Origin: Cytobacillus oceanisediminis
GTDB taxonomy: Bacteria > Bacillota > Bacilli > Bacillales > Cytobacillaceae
DNA: 64,000 nucleotides
NCBI RefSeq assembly: GCF_007830235.1
Contig: NZ_VLKI01000003.1
Coordinates: 1 to 64,000 of the forward strand
Direction: 5' to 3'
The notes under the pieces are model-generated. The model searched no databases. It saw only the letters and a list, made by a program, of their open reading frames with translations, and was not told the DNA's origin. Below are positions 16,496 through 24,865 of the stretch, one piece after another. The translations under genes were made by a program, and so were the position numbers. Numbering within the stretch: position 1 is the stretch's first letter; each line of letters starts with the position of its first letter.

Positions 16496-17332
16496 ATGAC
16501 AAAAGAAGTTTGGCGTTTTATTGATTCAGGAGAGGGATCACCCTCTTTTAATATGGCTTTGGATGAGGCACTGCTTGATTGGAACAGCGATGGGAAACTG
16601 CCTCCTGTTATTCGATTCTATGGATGGAATCCAGCTACACTTTCAATTGGCTACTTCCAAAAGGTTGAAAAAGAGATCGATATGGAAGCCGTTAAACAGC
16701 ATGGATTGGGTTTTGTACGCAGGCCGACAGGCGGCAGGGGCGTGCTGCACGAACACGAGCTTACATACAGTGTAATCGTTCCGGAAGAGCACCCAGATAT
16801 GCCTAAAACGGTAACAGAGGCTTATAGAGTCATTTCAGAAGGCATCCTAAAAGGATTTCACGCACTTGGGATGGAAGCTTATTTTGCTGTACCGAAGACG
16901 GCTGAAGAAAGGGATTCTTTAAAAAACCCGAGGTCTGCTGTTTGTTTTGATGCACCAAGCTGGTATGAGCTTGTAGTAGAAGGCCGCAAAGTGGCCGGCA
17001 GTGCTCAAACAAGGCAGAAAGGGGTAATCCTGCAGCATGGATCCATTTTGCTTGATTTGGATGAAGACAAGCTTTTTAGCTTATTCAAATATCCAAACGA
17101 AAGAGTAAAAGAGAGAATGCAGAAAGCTTTTAAAAATAAAGCTGTCGCCATGAACCAGCTGACATCCAAAAAAATTACTCTGGACCAGGCTAAACGGGCT
17201 TTCAAAAAAGGGTTTGAAGAAGGCCTGAATATAGAGCTGGAGCCATACGAACTGACAGCGGAAGAAATAGCTTATGTGCAAAAAATTGCAAAAGAGCGCT
17301 ATGAAAATGATGAATGGAACTATAAAAGATAA
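16496..17332 (+). CDS. lipM: Octanoyl-[acyl carrier protein]:protein octanoyltransferase LipM
   Basis: The 278-residue enzyme moves octanoate from acyl carrier protein to the glycine cleavage H protein, the first step of lipoate assembly in Bacillus. The cofactor-ligase/transferase fold is marked by [18 protein letters not shown] (about 76-93). The acyl-enzyme cysteine is Cys150 in [11 protein letters not shown], the position known for B. subtilis Lip[10 protein letters not shown] and LQHGSIL complete the pocket. It stands near gcv and the 2-oxoacid dehydrogenase genes whose subunits need lipoate. It is monocistronic, with a terminator 11 bases after the stop. Confidence 0.95.
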   Translation: MTKEVWRFIDSGEGSPSFNMALDEALLDWNSDGKLPPVIRFYGWNPATLSIGYFQKVEKEIDMEAVKQHGLGFVRRPTGGRGVLHEHELTYSVIVPEEHPDMPKTVTEAYRVISEGILKGFHALGMEAYFAVPKTAEERDSLKNPRSAVCFDAPSWYELVVEGRKVAGSAQTRQKGVILQHGSILLDLDEDKLFSLFKYPNERVKERMQKAFKNKAVAMNQLTSKKITLDQAKRAFKKGFEEGLNIELEPYELTAEEIAYVQKIAKERYENDEWNYKR

Positions 17333-17342
17333 GGGAAAATTC

Positions 17343-17369
17343 AAAAAGCGGGTGATTTTCCCGCTTTTT
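17343..17369 (+). terminator. Terminator of lipM
   Basis: AAAAAGCGGG (17343-17352) pairs with CCCGCTTTTT (17360-17369). Confidence 0.9.
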
Positions 17370-17826
17370 GTTAGTTGAGCTAATCGGGCCTTTACAGGCA
17401 GTTTGGCCTTTGGTCATCTTGTATATGAAGATTTAGCCAATAGGGGCATTACTGCCCGTTAATCTGCGATATAAAGCGGCCCTGTCGCTTTTTTGTTTTT
17501 TTATGAATATTTTACCAATTCATATATAAAAAAAGTGCAAGCCTCGAAATTTATGAAAATTTATCGTTATTTGTCGTAAATCTGTCATTACCTCCTGTTT
17601 TCTTCAAAATCTAGTATTTTTTAAGTTTGACAAAATCACATACGCCTGAACTAAACACAATATATAGTGGTGTCGAAAATATTTTAAACACTATATATTG
17701 ATTTTAGGGTTTGAGGTGTGGTAACTTTAGGGTACTCTTCTAACAGAGCTAGAGTTGCTCTATCTATGAAAATGTTTACACAACATACAGAGAATTGCTT
17801 GAATTTAAATCGAAGGAGTTGTAACA
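17370..17826 (+). promoter_or_regulatory. Long leader region of nrdJ
   Basis: No coding frame is convincing in these 457 bases. They contain a GGGC-N6-GCCC hairpin near 17434-17460 and an AGCG-N7-CGCT stem with T run near 17477-17500, perhaps a second terminator for lipM. A TTGACA lies at 17627-17632 with only a weak -10 partner, and the two NrdR boxes are annotated separately. The coding start has GAAGGAG 10 bases upstream. Confidence 0.6.
17655..17703 (+). promoter_or_regulatory. Two NrdR boxes upstream of the ribonucleotide reductase gene
   Basis: ACACAATATATAGTGG (17655-17670) and ACACTATATATTGATT (17688-17703) match the ACACwATATATwGTGT-type NrdR box. They are inverted copies of each other, 33 bases apart centre to centre, or about three helical turns. 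NrdR is the ATP/dATP-sensing repressor of ribonucleotide reductase genes and binds such pairs. The site lies 124-172 bases before nrdJ. Confidence 0.88.
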
Positions 17827-20388
17827 ATGTCTGTTGCGCTAGGACAAAAAATGAAATTGAACATTGATCGTTTAAACAAGGACATCCGTTTATTCCCTCA
17901 GGTTCACCCTGTAACCCCGGATATGAAAATGACCCACAAAGGTGTTTCACGTTTAGTCATGCTGGACAGATACACTTTCAAAGATACTGAGAAAGTGACT
18001 CTGACAAACGGTGACTTCGTTGTCCTCACTATCAAAGAAGATCCGAAATTTCCTGCACGAGGTCTTGGTTTCATCCTGGATATAGACTGGGAAAACAAGA
18101 CAGCTAAAGTTTTAGTCGAAGAAGATTACAGAGGAGTGCTCGATGATCCGGAGGAAGCACAGACAGGTATTATTACGAAGCCGCTGGATGTAATCGAAAA
18201 GCCTTTGGAAATCTTTTATGAGCAAATTGCCAAGCGTAACGCGACAGGCCTTGCATCCGTAGAGAAGACAGAAGAAAAGAGAAAGCAATGGTTTGAAAAG
18301 TTCTATCAGGAACTAAAGAACTTAAACTTCATTCCGGCTGGCCGCGTTCTATACGGAGCAGGAGCTGACACGGATGTAACGTATTTCAACTGTTACGTAA
18401 TGCCGTTTGTCCAGGACTCCCGTGAAGGGATCTCCGAGCACCGCAAACAGGTTATGGAAATCATGAGCCGCGGAGGCGGAGTGGGAACAAACGGTTCTAC
18501 ACTAAGACCTCGCAATACACTGGCAAAAGGAGTCAACGGTAAATCTTCCGGTTCAGTCTCCTGGCTGGATGACATTGCGAAATTGACTCACCTTGTTGAA
18601 CAGGGAGGGTCCCGCAGAGGAGCTCAGATGATTATGCTGTCGGACTGGCATCCGGACATTATTGAATTCATCATCTCTAAAATGCAAAATCCAAGGATTT
18701 TACGATTCCTTCTAGAAAATACAAACGATGAAACAATTAAAAAATATGCAAAAGAAAAATTAAAATTTACTTCTTTTACCGAACAGGAAATTGCTATGTA
18801 CCAGGGAATTGTTAATTACAAGACTATTCCGGGATATGGCGGATTCAGCGAGAAGATCATAAAGGATGCAGAAGAAAAAATGGCTACAGGTGGTACTTAC
18901 AGTGTCCATAACTCTGAATTCCTGACAGGTGCAAACATTTCAGTCTGCCTGACAAAAGAATTCATGGATGCAGTCGAGAATGACGCAGAGTACGAGCTTC
19001 GCTTCCCGGATGTGGAATCCTACGATCCCGAGACCATGAAAATATATAATGAAGATTGGCACAAAGTCGGTGACGTAAGAGAATGGGAAAAGCTGGGCTA
19101 CAAGGTTCGAGTTTACCGCAAAATTAAAGCGAAAGAGCTTTGGAACTTGATTAATATCTGTGCAACATACTCTGCAGAACCAGGAATCTTCTTTATCGAT
19201 AATGCCAACGAAATGACAAATGCACAGGCATATGGACAAAAGGTTGTAGCAACAAACCCGTGTGGGGAACAGCCACTCGCACCATATTCTGTCTGCAATC
19301 TGGCAGCAGTTAACCTGGCAGAAATGGCAGATAAGGAAAACAAAACAGTAAATTTTGAAAAGCTGAAGCGTACTGTCGAAGTTGGTGTACGTATGCAGGA
19401 TAATGTAATAGATGCAACCCCTTACTTCCTTGAAGAGAACCAAAAGCAGGCACTTGGTGAGCGCCGTGTTGGCCTTGGCGTTATGGGACTTCATGATTTG
19501 CTCATCTACTGCGAAACTGAATATGGCTCAGAAGAAGGAAATGATCTGATAGACAAAGTCTTTGAAACAATTGCAACGACAGCGTACAGAGTTTCTGTAG
19601 AGCTTGCAAAGGAAAAGGGAAGCTTCCCATTCTTAACAGGCGAGAATGCAGAGGATACAAACCGCTTACGCAATGCATTTACACAAACAGGCTTCATGAA
19701 GAAAATGCCTGAAGATGTCCGTCAGTCTATCCTGGAAAATGGAATCCGGAATTCGCATCTATTAACTGTTGCACCGACTGGATCTACAGGAACAATGGTT
19801 GGAGTTTCTACAGGCCTTGAGCCATATTTCTCCTTCTCTTACTTCAGAAGCGGCCGCTTAGGTAAGTTTATTGAAGTGAAGGCAGATATCGTTCAGGAAT
19901 ATTTGGACCGCAACCCGGATGCAGACCCAGATAATCTGCCTGAATGGTTTGTGGCAGCGATGGATTTGGCTCCAGAAGCACATGCTGATGTACAGTGTGT
20001 AATCCAGCGCTGGATTGACAGCTCAATAAGCAAAACGGTAAATGCACCGAAGGGCTATAGTGTTGAGCAGGTAGAAAAAGTGTATGAGCGCCTATACCGC
20101 GGCGGTGCCAAGGGCGGAACGGTCTATGTTGACGGATCACGCGATTCTCAGGTCTTGACACTGAAAGCTGAAGAAAATAGCTTTGATGATACAGAAACCG
20201 TTAAGAAAGAGAAAACAAAGCAGCATGTTGTCTTAGTTGATACGATCAGCGACCTTCGTTCAACAGATGTTACAATCGGTTCAGAAATAGGCAATACTTG
20301 CCCGGTATGCCGAAAAGGGAAGGTAAAAGAAATCGGCGGATGCAATACGTGTACGAACTGTAATGCCCAGCTGAAATGCGGTCTGTAA
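17827..20388 (+). CDS. nrdJ: Adenosylcobalamin-dependent ribonucleotide reductase (class II)
   Basis: The 853-residue enzyme reduces ribonucleotides to deoxyribonucleotides using a radical made from coenzyme B12. FNCYVMPF gives Cys189 as one of the redox pair, NPCGEQPL gives the radical-site Cys479, and APTGSTG lies in the phosphate-binding barrel. The C-terminal tail has a zinc-ribbon-like CPVC then CNTCTNC and a final CGL, used to re-reduce the active site. No NrdB/NrdF partner is next to it, as expected for class II. B. subtilis relies on class Ib NrdEF, so this gene marks a different lineage. Paired NrdR boxes upstream indicate dATP-responsive repression. Confidence 0.95.
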   Translation: MSVALGQKMKLNIDRLNKDIRLFPQVHPVTPDMKMTHKGVSRLVMLDRYTFKDTEKVTLTNGDFVVLTIKEDPKFPARGLGFILDIDWENKTAKVLVEEDYRGVLDDPEEAQTGIITKPLDVIEKPLEIFYEQIAKRNATGLASVEKTEEKRKQWFEKFYQELKNLNFIPAGRVLYGAGADTDVTYFNCYVMPFVQDSREGISEHRKQVMEIMSRGGGVGTNGSTLRPRNTLAKGVNGKSSGSVSWLDDIAKLTHLVEQGGSRRGAQMIMLSDWHPDIIEFIISKMQNPRILRFLLENTNDETIKKYAKEKLKFTSFTEQEIAMYQGIVNYKTIPGYGGFSEKIIKDAEEKMATGGTYSVHNSEFLTGANISVCLTKEFMDAVENDAEYELRFPDVESYDPETMKIYNEDWHKVGDVREWEKLGYKVRVYRKIKAKELWNLINICATYSAEPGIFFIDNANEMTNAQAYGQKVVATNPCGEQPLAPYSVCNLAAVNLAEMADKENKTVNFEKLKRTVEVGVRMQDNVIDATPYFLEENQKQALGERRVGLGVMGLHDLLIYCETEYGSEEGNDLIDKVFETIATTAYRVSVELAKEKGSFPFLTGENAEDTNRLRNAFTQTGFMKKMPEDVRQSILENGIRNSHLLTVAPTGSTGTMVGVSTGLEPYFSFSYFRSGRLGKFIEVKADIVQEYLDRNPDADPDNLPEWFVAAMDLAPEAHADVQCVIQRWIDSSISKTVNAPKGYSVEQVEKVYERLYRGGAKGGTVYVDGSRDSQVLTLKAEENSFDDTETVKKEKTKQHVVLVDTISDLRSTDVTIGSEIGNTCPVCRKGKVKEIGGCNTCTNCNAQLKCGL

Positions 20389-20406
20389 AACTAAATAGTA
20401 CAGCTA

Positions 20407-20442
20407 AAGAAGATGGAAATAATTGTTCCATCTTCTTTTTTT
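20407..20442 (+). terminator. Terminator of nrdJ
   Basis: AAGAAGATGGAA (20407-20418) pairs exactly with TTCCATCTTCTT (20426-20437), followed by a T run. Confidence 0.9.
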
Positions 20443-20549
20443 GCTGTTGGGGGATTTGGCTTATACTACTGTCATAAGGTTCAGCAAACCGTTATGAAAG
20501 TAAATGGTTCGTTGAACAATCGACTAACTTAAAAAGTGAGGTTACTTCA

Positions 20550-21575
20550 TTGAAGCCTTTTATCCCTCAGCTTGTTTATATAGAACCGCAAGCCTTGGAA
20601 TATCCTTTAGGCAGAGAGCTTAAAGAGAAGTTTGAAAAAATGAATATCGAAATTAGGGAGACGACATCCCACAATCAGGTAAGAAATATTCCCGGCGATA
20701 ATGAATTGCAGAAGTATCGCAATGCGAAATCCACATTAGTTGTGGGCATAAGAAGAACCCTGAAATTTGATACTTCCAAGCCTTCAGCCGAATACGCCAT
20801 TCCTCTCGCTACCGGCTGCATGGGCCATTGCCACTACTGTTATTTGCAAACGACGCTAGGAAGCAAGCCTTATATACGTACGTACGTGAATCTGGAGGAA
20901 ATCTTCGACCAGGCCACAAAATATATGGAGGAAAGAAAACCTGAGATAACCCGCTTTGAAGCGGCGTGTACTTCCGATATTGTCGGGCTGGATCATCTGA
21001 CTCATTCTTTGAAAAAGACGATTGAATTTATGGGCCAGACGGAATATGGCCAGCTTCGCTTTGTAACGAAATACCATCATGTTGATCACTTGCTCGATGC
21101 CAAACATAATGGAAACACACGTTTTCGTTTTAGTGTCAATTCACGCTATGTGATTAAAAATTTTGAGCCGGGTACTTCTTCCTTTGATGATCGGCTTGAA
21201 GCTGCCCGAAAAGTGGCAAACGCGGGGTATCCGCTAGGTTTTATTGTTGCGCCTATTTATATGCACGAAGACTGGCGTGAAGGATATCTTGAGCTTTTCC
21301 AAAGGTTAAGCAAATCGCTTGAGGGCATCAACTTGCAAGGATTGACCTTCGAATTGATTCAGCATAGATTTACGAAACCGGCCAAAAAGGTGATTGAAAA
21401 GCGCTATCCAAAGTCTAAGCTTGAAATGGATGAAGAAAAGCGCAAATATAAATGGGGAAGATACGGAATCGGCAAATATGTATATCCGACGGAAGAAGCA
21501 AAAGATCTGGAGAACACAATCAGAGAATATGTACATTCCTTCTTTCCGGAGGCTGAAGTCCAATATTTCACTTAA
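20550..21575 (+). CDS. splB: Spore photoproduct lyase
   Basis: A 341-residue radical SAM enzyme that splits the spore photoproduct (thymine dimer) during germination. The 4Fe-4S cluster cysteines are Cys90, Cys94 and Cys97 (CMGHCHYC). The hydrogen-donor cysteine is Cys140 in AACTSDIVG, matching Cys141 of B. subtilis. RFSVNSRYVIKNFEPGTS and TFELIQHRFTKPAK are family blocks. The start is TTG 20550 behind AGTGAGGT. The regulator splA, which precedes splB in B. subtilis, is missing. A clear forespore promoter could not be read from the 100 bases upstream. Confidence 0.95.
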   Translation: MKPFIPQLVYIEPQALEYPLGRELKEKFEKMNIEIRETTSHNQVRNIPGDNELQKYRNAKSTLVVGIRRTLKFDTSKPSAEYAIPLATGCMGHCHYCYLQTTLGSKPYIRTYVNLEEIFDQATKYMEERKPEITRFEAACTSDIVGLDHLTHSLKKTIEFMGQTEYGQLRFVTKYHHVDHLLDAKHNGNTRFRFSVNSRYVIKNFEPGTSSFDDRLEAARKVANAGYPLGFIVAPIYMHEDWREGYLELFQRLSKSLEGINLQGLTFELIQHRFTKPAKKVIEKRYPKSKLEMDEEKRKYKWGRYGIGKYVYPTEEAKDLENTIREYVHSFFPEAEVQYFT

Positions 21576-21763
21576 GGAACAAAAGCGGAAGCGGAGCTAG
21601 ATGCAGAGAACTCTTCCGCAAGGTTTTGGTAACCTCCTAAATCATAAATTTTTAAATTGCAAGAAATTCTGCTTGTCAGCCGTACTATTTTAAAAAGCTC
21701 CTGATTAAAGATGTATAAGTAAGAGTTCCTCTATAAGTAAGTACATCGACAGGAGTGGCTTAC

Positions 21764-22648
21764 ATGTTTATAGACGGTGTTTTTTCTGGAGGAGGAATAA
21801 AGGGGTTTGCTTTAATTGGTGCGTATGACGCAGTCCAAAAACGGGGGTTCCAATTCAAGCGGGTAGCCGGAACGAGTGCAGGCTCCATAGTGGCTGCATT
21901 AATTGCTGCCAGGTATACAAGTAATGAAATATATCAGCTTGTGGATGAACTGGATGTAAAAAAATTTCTTGATGAAAGAAAGACATTGTTACCATTCTCT
22001 GTCACTAAATGGCTTCTGCTTTATTGGCGATTAGGGTTATACAAAGGTGTGGAACTGGAGAATTGGATGGCTGAAAAGCTGGCTGCAAGAGGTATAAGAA
22101 CATTTGCTGACTTGCCGCCTCAGTCACTAAGGGTAATAGCCTCTGACCTGACCAATGGCCGGCTTGTTGTTTTGCCTGATGATCTTGTTCACTATGGGAT
22201 TGATCCGGGCTCTTTCCCCGTGGCCAAGGCAATCAGGATGAGCTGCAGCCTTCCTTATTTTTTTGAGCCAGTTAAACTGCAGGCATACAGCCGCTCAAGT
22301 GTAATCGTTGATGGGGGAGTTTTGAGCAATTTTCCGATGTGGCTATTTGATAGGGAAAATGTGAAAAAAACCAGGCCAGTATTGGGGATTAAGTTAAGCC
22401 ATAATCTAAGTGAACGGCCTCCCAATAAGATCTCGAATGCTATACAAATGTACGAAGCCCTTTTCGAAACAATGAAGGATGCGCATGATGCACGATACAT
22501 TTCAAGGAAGCACGCTCAAAATATCATATTTATCCCAACTGATGGGGTCCTGACTGCCGAATTTGAGCTAACTGACCAAAAGAAAATGGATTTGCTTGAG
22601 CATGGCAGGCAATGTGCGGAGCAATTTTTTGCAAGCTGGAGTTACTAA
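21764..22648 (+). CDS. yqhO: Patatin-like phospholipase YqhO
   Basis: A 294-residue patatin-family serine hydrolase. The oxyanion loop SGGGIKG lies at 8-14, the nucleophile is Ser38 in GTSAG, and the catalytic aspartate lies in VDGGVLSNFP, completing the Ser-Asp dyad. ATG 21764 is chosen because AGGAG sits 8 bases upstream; the GTG at 21755 overlaps that site. Members act on lipid acyl esters; the substrate here is unknown. It is monocistronic and convergent with yqhP. Confidence 0.9.
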   Translation: MFIDGVFSGGGIKGFALIGAYDAVQKRGFQFKRVAGTSAGSIVAALIAARYTSNEIYQLVDELDVKKFLDERKTLLPFSVTKWLLLYWRLGLYKGVELENWMAEKLAARGIRTFADLPPQSLRVIASDLTNGRLVVLPDDLVHYGIDPGSFPVAKAIRMSCSLPYFFEPVKLQAYSRSSVIVDGGVLSNFPMWLFDRENVKKTRPVLGIKLSHNLSERPPNKISNAIQMYEALFETMKDAHDARYISRKHAQNIIFIPTDGVLTAEFELTDQKKMDLLEHGRQCAEQFFASWSY

Positions 22649-22660
22649 TATGTAAGCTAT

Positions 22661-22700
22661 AAAAAAATCGAGCCCTTGATTAAAGGGATGCTCGATTTTT
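22661..22700. terminator. Bidirectional terminator between yqhO and yqhP
   Basis: AAAAAAATCGAG (22661-22672) pairs with CTCGATTTTT (22691-22700), with an inner CCCTT/AAGGG stem. The 3' end overlaps the yqhP coding region. Confidence 0.8.
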
Positions 22701-23066
22701 CTTTTTGCCTTTTTTGCCTTCTATGACAGTAAGGTGTGGTGAAGACTTTTTCTTGGATTTTTTAATTGAAGTAAGGTAGCCGATGGAAGTCTTTTTGCCG
22801 TTGGCTGAACCTGCTTCTTTATGGTTAAAACGTTTTTTAGATTTTTTAGCTGCCCGTATAAAAGCCCGCTGCTCTCGCTTAGAGGGGTTAGCTCTGTTAA
22901 AGCGCTGAAAAAGAAAGTATATAACAGCACCTATAATGACAATGACAGCTATTCTCTGCAAAAAACCGGCAGGATCTGAGATCAGGCTGACGGCCACTCC
23001 AAGGGCAGCAAGAATTATAAGCCCCGAGACAATATAAAATGAAATCCGATTTTTCAAGAAAGCCAC
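22680..23066 (-). CDS. yqhP: YqhP (SA1362-type) membrane protein
   Basis: A 128-residue protein with two membrane helices (about 10-30 and 37-54) followed by a very basic cytoplasmic tail rich in lysine and arginine. Its position between yqhO and yqhR is that of B. subtilis yqhP. Function unknown; the charged tail could touch nucleic acid or phospholipid. The neighbour yqhQ of B. subtilis is absent here. Confidence 0.72.
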   Translation of the reverse strand: MAFLKNRISFYIVSGLIILAALGVAVSLISDPAGFLQRIAVIVIIGAVIYFLFQRFNRANPSKREQRAFIRAAKKSKKRFNHKEAGSANGKKTSIGYLTSIKKSKKKSSPHLTVIEGKKGKKKNRASL

Positions 23067-23557
23067 CTCCCTAAAAGCATGATGAGCAAATTTCTAAGCT
23101 TTTAAACTATATATGCAAAGATTTAAGTAATTTCTTTACTAAAAGTTGTCATCATTTTTTTCTTTTCCTATTTGTTCGCTTTTTAAACGAAAGAATGAAA
23201 ACTTTAATGTAATTAGTTGACATTTTCCCATTTTTAAATGCCGGCAGCAATAAAAGTCATTGTGGGCTTGCACATTTCCGCTGCACCCCTACGTTCTTAC
23301 TTAAATTTATGCTCTATTCTTCAATCCCGGAACCCCCTTTTAGAGAAATGGGTTCAATCAGCCGGGAGCTTTAAATTTTTATATTCGTATACTTATTTTA
23401 TTCTACTTAAAATCCCGTAAAACCTCCATCCAGCAGGAAAAATCTTAAAAATATCCCCAATTATTTTCGGGAAAGAACGATCCGTTTATATATAATTTTC
23501 GATATGGTGCAAAGGAATAATTGCAGGTGGACATAATAGGAAATGGAGGTGGCATAA
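23067..23557. other. Non-coding interval between yqhP and yqhR
   Basis: Both strands lack a convincing gene. There is a hairpin (TCCCGG 23325-23330 with CCGGGA 23362-23367, plus inner AACCC/GGGTT). A TATATAATTTT stretch near 23490 may be the -10 of the yqhR promoter. In B. subtilis yqhQ lies between these genes; I see no recognisable remnant. Confidence 0.5.
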
Positions 23558-24088
23558 ATGGCAGAAGAAAGAGAGCAGTTAGAACAAAATCAGAGAGAAA
23601 AGCCGATGTCTTTTATGGCTATGGTAGTCATTACTGGTTTGATCGGGGGCATCCTGTGGAGCGGGCTGGCCTATTTGGCTTATGTATTCAATTTTACGGA
23701 AATACGTCCAAATGTCTTTCTTGAGCCCTGGACAATAGGAGCCTGGAAAGAAGGCTGGCTGGGAACCGTTATTTCCATTCTGCTGATTGGAGGCATTTCT
23801 ATTGTTGCTGCACTTATTTATTATGCAGCATTGCGGAAGTTTCAAAGCATATTCGTGGGAGCTGGCTATGGTATTGCCCTTTTCTTAGTTGTATTTTTTG
23901 TATTAAATCCAATATTCCCGGGAATTAGCCCTTTCTGGGAGCTTGAGAGAAATACGATTATCACATCCCTTTGTTTCTATATTTTATTTGGAGTGTTTGT
24001 CGGGTATTCCATCTCTTACGAAGCGCATGAACTTCGCGGCAAAAATGAAGATGAAAAGAAGGCCCGCACAGATCCGGAGTTTCCATAG
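23558..24088 (+). CDS. yqhR: YqhR family membrane protein
   Basis: A 176-residue integral membrane protein with four hydrophobic segments (about 20-45, 70-92, 98-118 and 132-152). The N-terminus is acidic/glutamine-rich and the C-terminus charged, matching YqhR in size and place. AATGGAGGTGGC precedes the start. Function unknown. Confidence 0.85.
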   Translation: MAEEREQLEQNQREKPMSFMAMVVITGLIGGILWSGLAYLAYVFNFTEIRPNVFLEPWTIGAWKEGWLGTVISILLIGGISIVAALIYYAALRKFQSIFVGAGYGIALFLVVFFVLNPIFPGISPFWELERNTIITSLCFYILFGVFVGYSISYEAHELRGKNEDEKKARTDPEFP

Positions 24089-24232
24089 CTAAAAGAGATT
24101 ATAAAAGCAGAAGAAGTGGTGTTAAAGGACACTTATCAAAAGTTCTCCTGCGATGAGCTCTCGGTAAAAGCAAAATACTAAAGCGGAGAAAGCCTCCTCT
24201 TATGGCGGCCTTCCCGCTGTAAAGAAAAACAG

Positions 24233-24290
24233 CTTCATACAGGGAATACTGAGTGGAAGTGAAAACATCTCAACTGTATGAAGTTCCACT
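24233..24290 (+). ncRNA. Candidate H-type pseudoknot in the aroQ leader
   Basis: CTTCATACAG (24233-24242) pairs exactly with CTGTATGAAG (24274-24283). AGTGGAA (24252-24258), inside that loop, pairs exactly with TTCCACT (24284-24290), which starts at the very next base after the first stem. The result is a coaxial pseudoknot with a 9-base loop 1 and a 15-base A-rich loop 3. An intrinsic terminator follows 8 bases later. The arrangement is like a riboswitch expression platform, but no known class is recognised. Confidence 0.5.
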
Positions 24291-24298
24291 TTATGTTA

Positions 24299-24324
24299 GA
24301 ATGTTCTTAATGGACATTCTTTTT
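24299..24324 (+). terminator. Intrinsic terminator or attenuator before aroQ
   Basis: GAATGT (24299-24304) pairs with ACATTC (24314-24319), followed by five T. It lies after the pseudoknot and 93 bases before aroQ. It could end yqhR transcription or act as an attenuator. Confidence 0.6.
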
Positions 24325-24416
24325 CACTGGAATCGAAAAGCGATCGAGAAAGATTTATTAATGTATTACAATTCCGGGAAAGAAGCACATTGCGACTAAG
24401 TAAGAGGGGGTTGATC

Positions 24417-24863
24417 ATGAGGAAGATACTCCTGTTAAATGGGCCCAATTTAAATTTGCTTGGGAAGCGGGAACCAGGCGTTTATGGTAATGAAACTCTT
24501 AAGCATCTGGAAGAAAACATCACTTCATTAGGTGATGCACACCAAATAGAAGTGTCTTGTTTCCAATCCAACCATGAAGGCGAATTACTAGACAGGCTTC
24601 ATCTTGCCAATGAAGATGGAACAAAAGGTATTATATTTAATCCTGGAGCATTTACTCACTACAGTTATGCAATACGGGATGCCATAGCAGGAATCCAGGT
24701 TCCTGTGATCGAAGTACATATATCTAATGTTCATTCCCGTGAAGAATTCCGCCATACATCTGTCATTGCCCCTGTGGCACACGGACAAATTGTCGGGCTG
24801 GGATTTAAGGGTTATGAACTGGCTTTTTATGCCTTAATGGATCTTGCAAAGGGGAGAGGATAA
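24417..24863 (+). CDS. aroQ: 3-dehydroquinate dehydratase, type II
   Basis: A 148-residue enzyme that dehydrates 3-dehydroquinate to 3-dehydroshikimate in aromatic amino acid synthesis. The front block LLLNGPNLNLLGKREPGVYG carries the catalytic tyrosine at residue 23. FNPGAFTHYS and VEVHISNVHSREEFRH supply substrate contacts and the catalytic histidine. ATG 24417 follows AGAGGGGGTTGATC; a longer frame from 24390 has no ribosome site. It is 2 bases from pepP and forms an aroQ-pepP-efp operon as in B. subtilis. Confidence 0.95.
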   Translation: MRKILLLNGPNLNLLGKREPGVYGNETLKHLEENITSLGDAHQIEVSCFQSNHEGELLDRLHLANEDGTKGIIFNPGAFTHYSYAIRDAIAGIQVPVIEVHISNVHSREEFRHTSVIAPVAHGQIVGLGFKGYELAFYALMDLAKGRG

Positions 24864-24865
24864 GA

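Noticed and set aside
17627-17655. TTGACA upstream of nrdJ as a promoter
   Set aside because: The -35 is perfect, but the best -10 at 17-19 bases (ACTAAA, TAAACA) is poor, so it is not listed as a promoter.
18940-19494. 184-codon open frame on the minus strand
   Set aside because: It is antisense to nrdJ and encodes a cysteine/isoleucine-rich product without domain features.
21586-21640. AAAAGCGGAAGCGG stretch after splB as a repeat element
   Set aside because: It resembles the end of a dispersed repeat and can form a GCGGAAG/CTTCCGC hairpin, but it is too short and isolated to call.
23238-23420. 60-codon plus-strand frame between yqhP and yqhR
   Set aside because: No ribosome site and unusual codon use; it crosses a hairpin.
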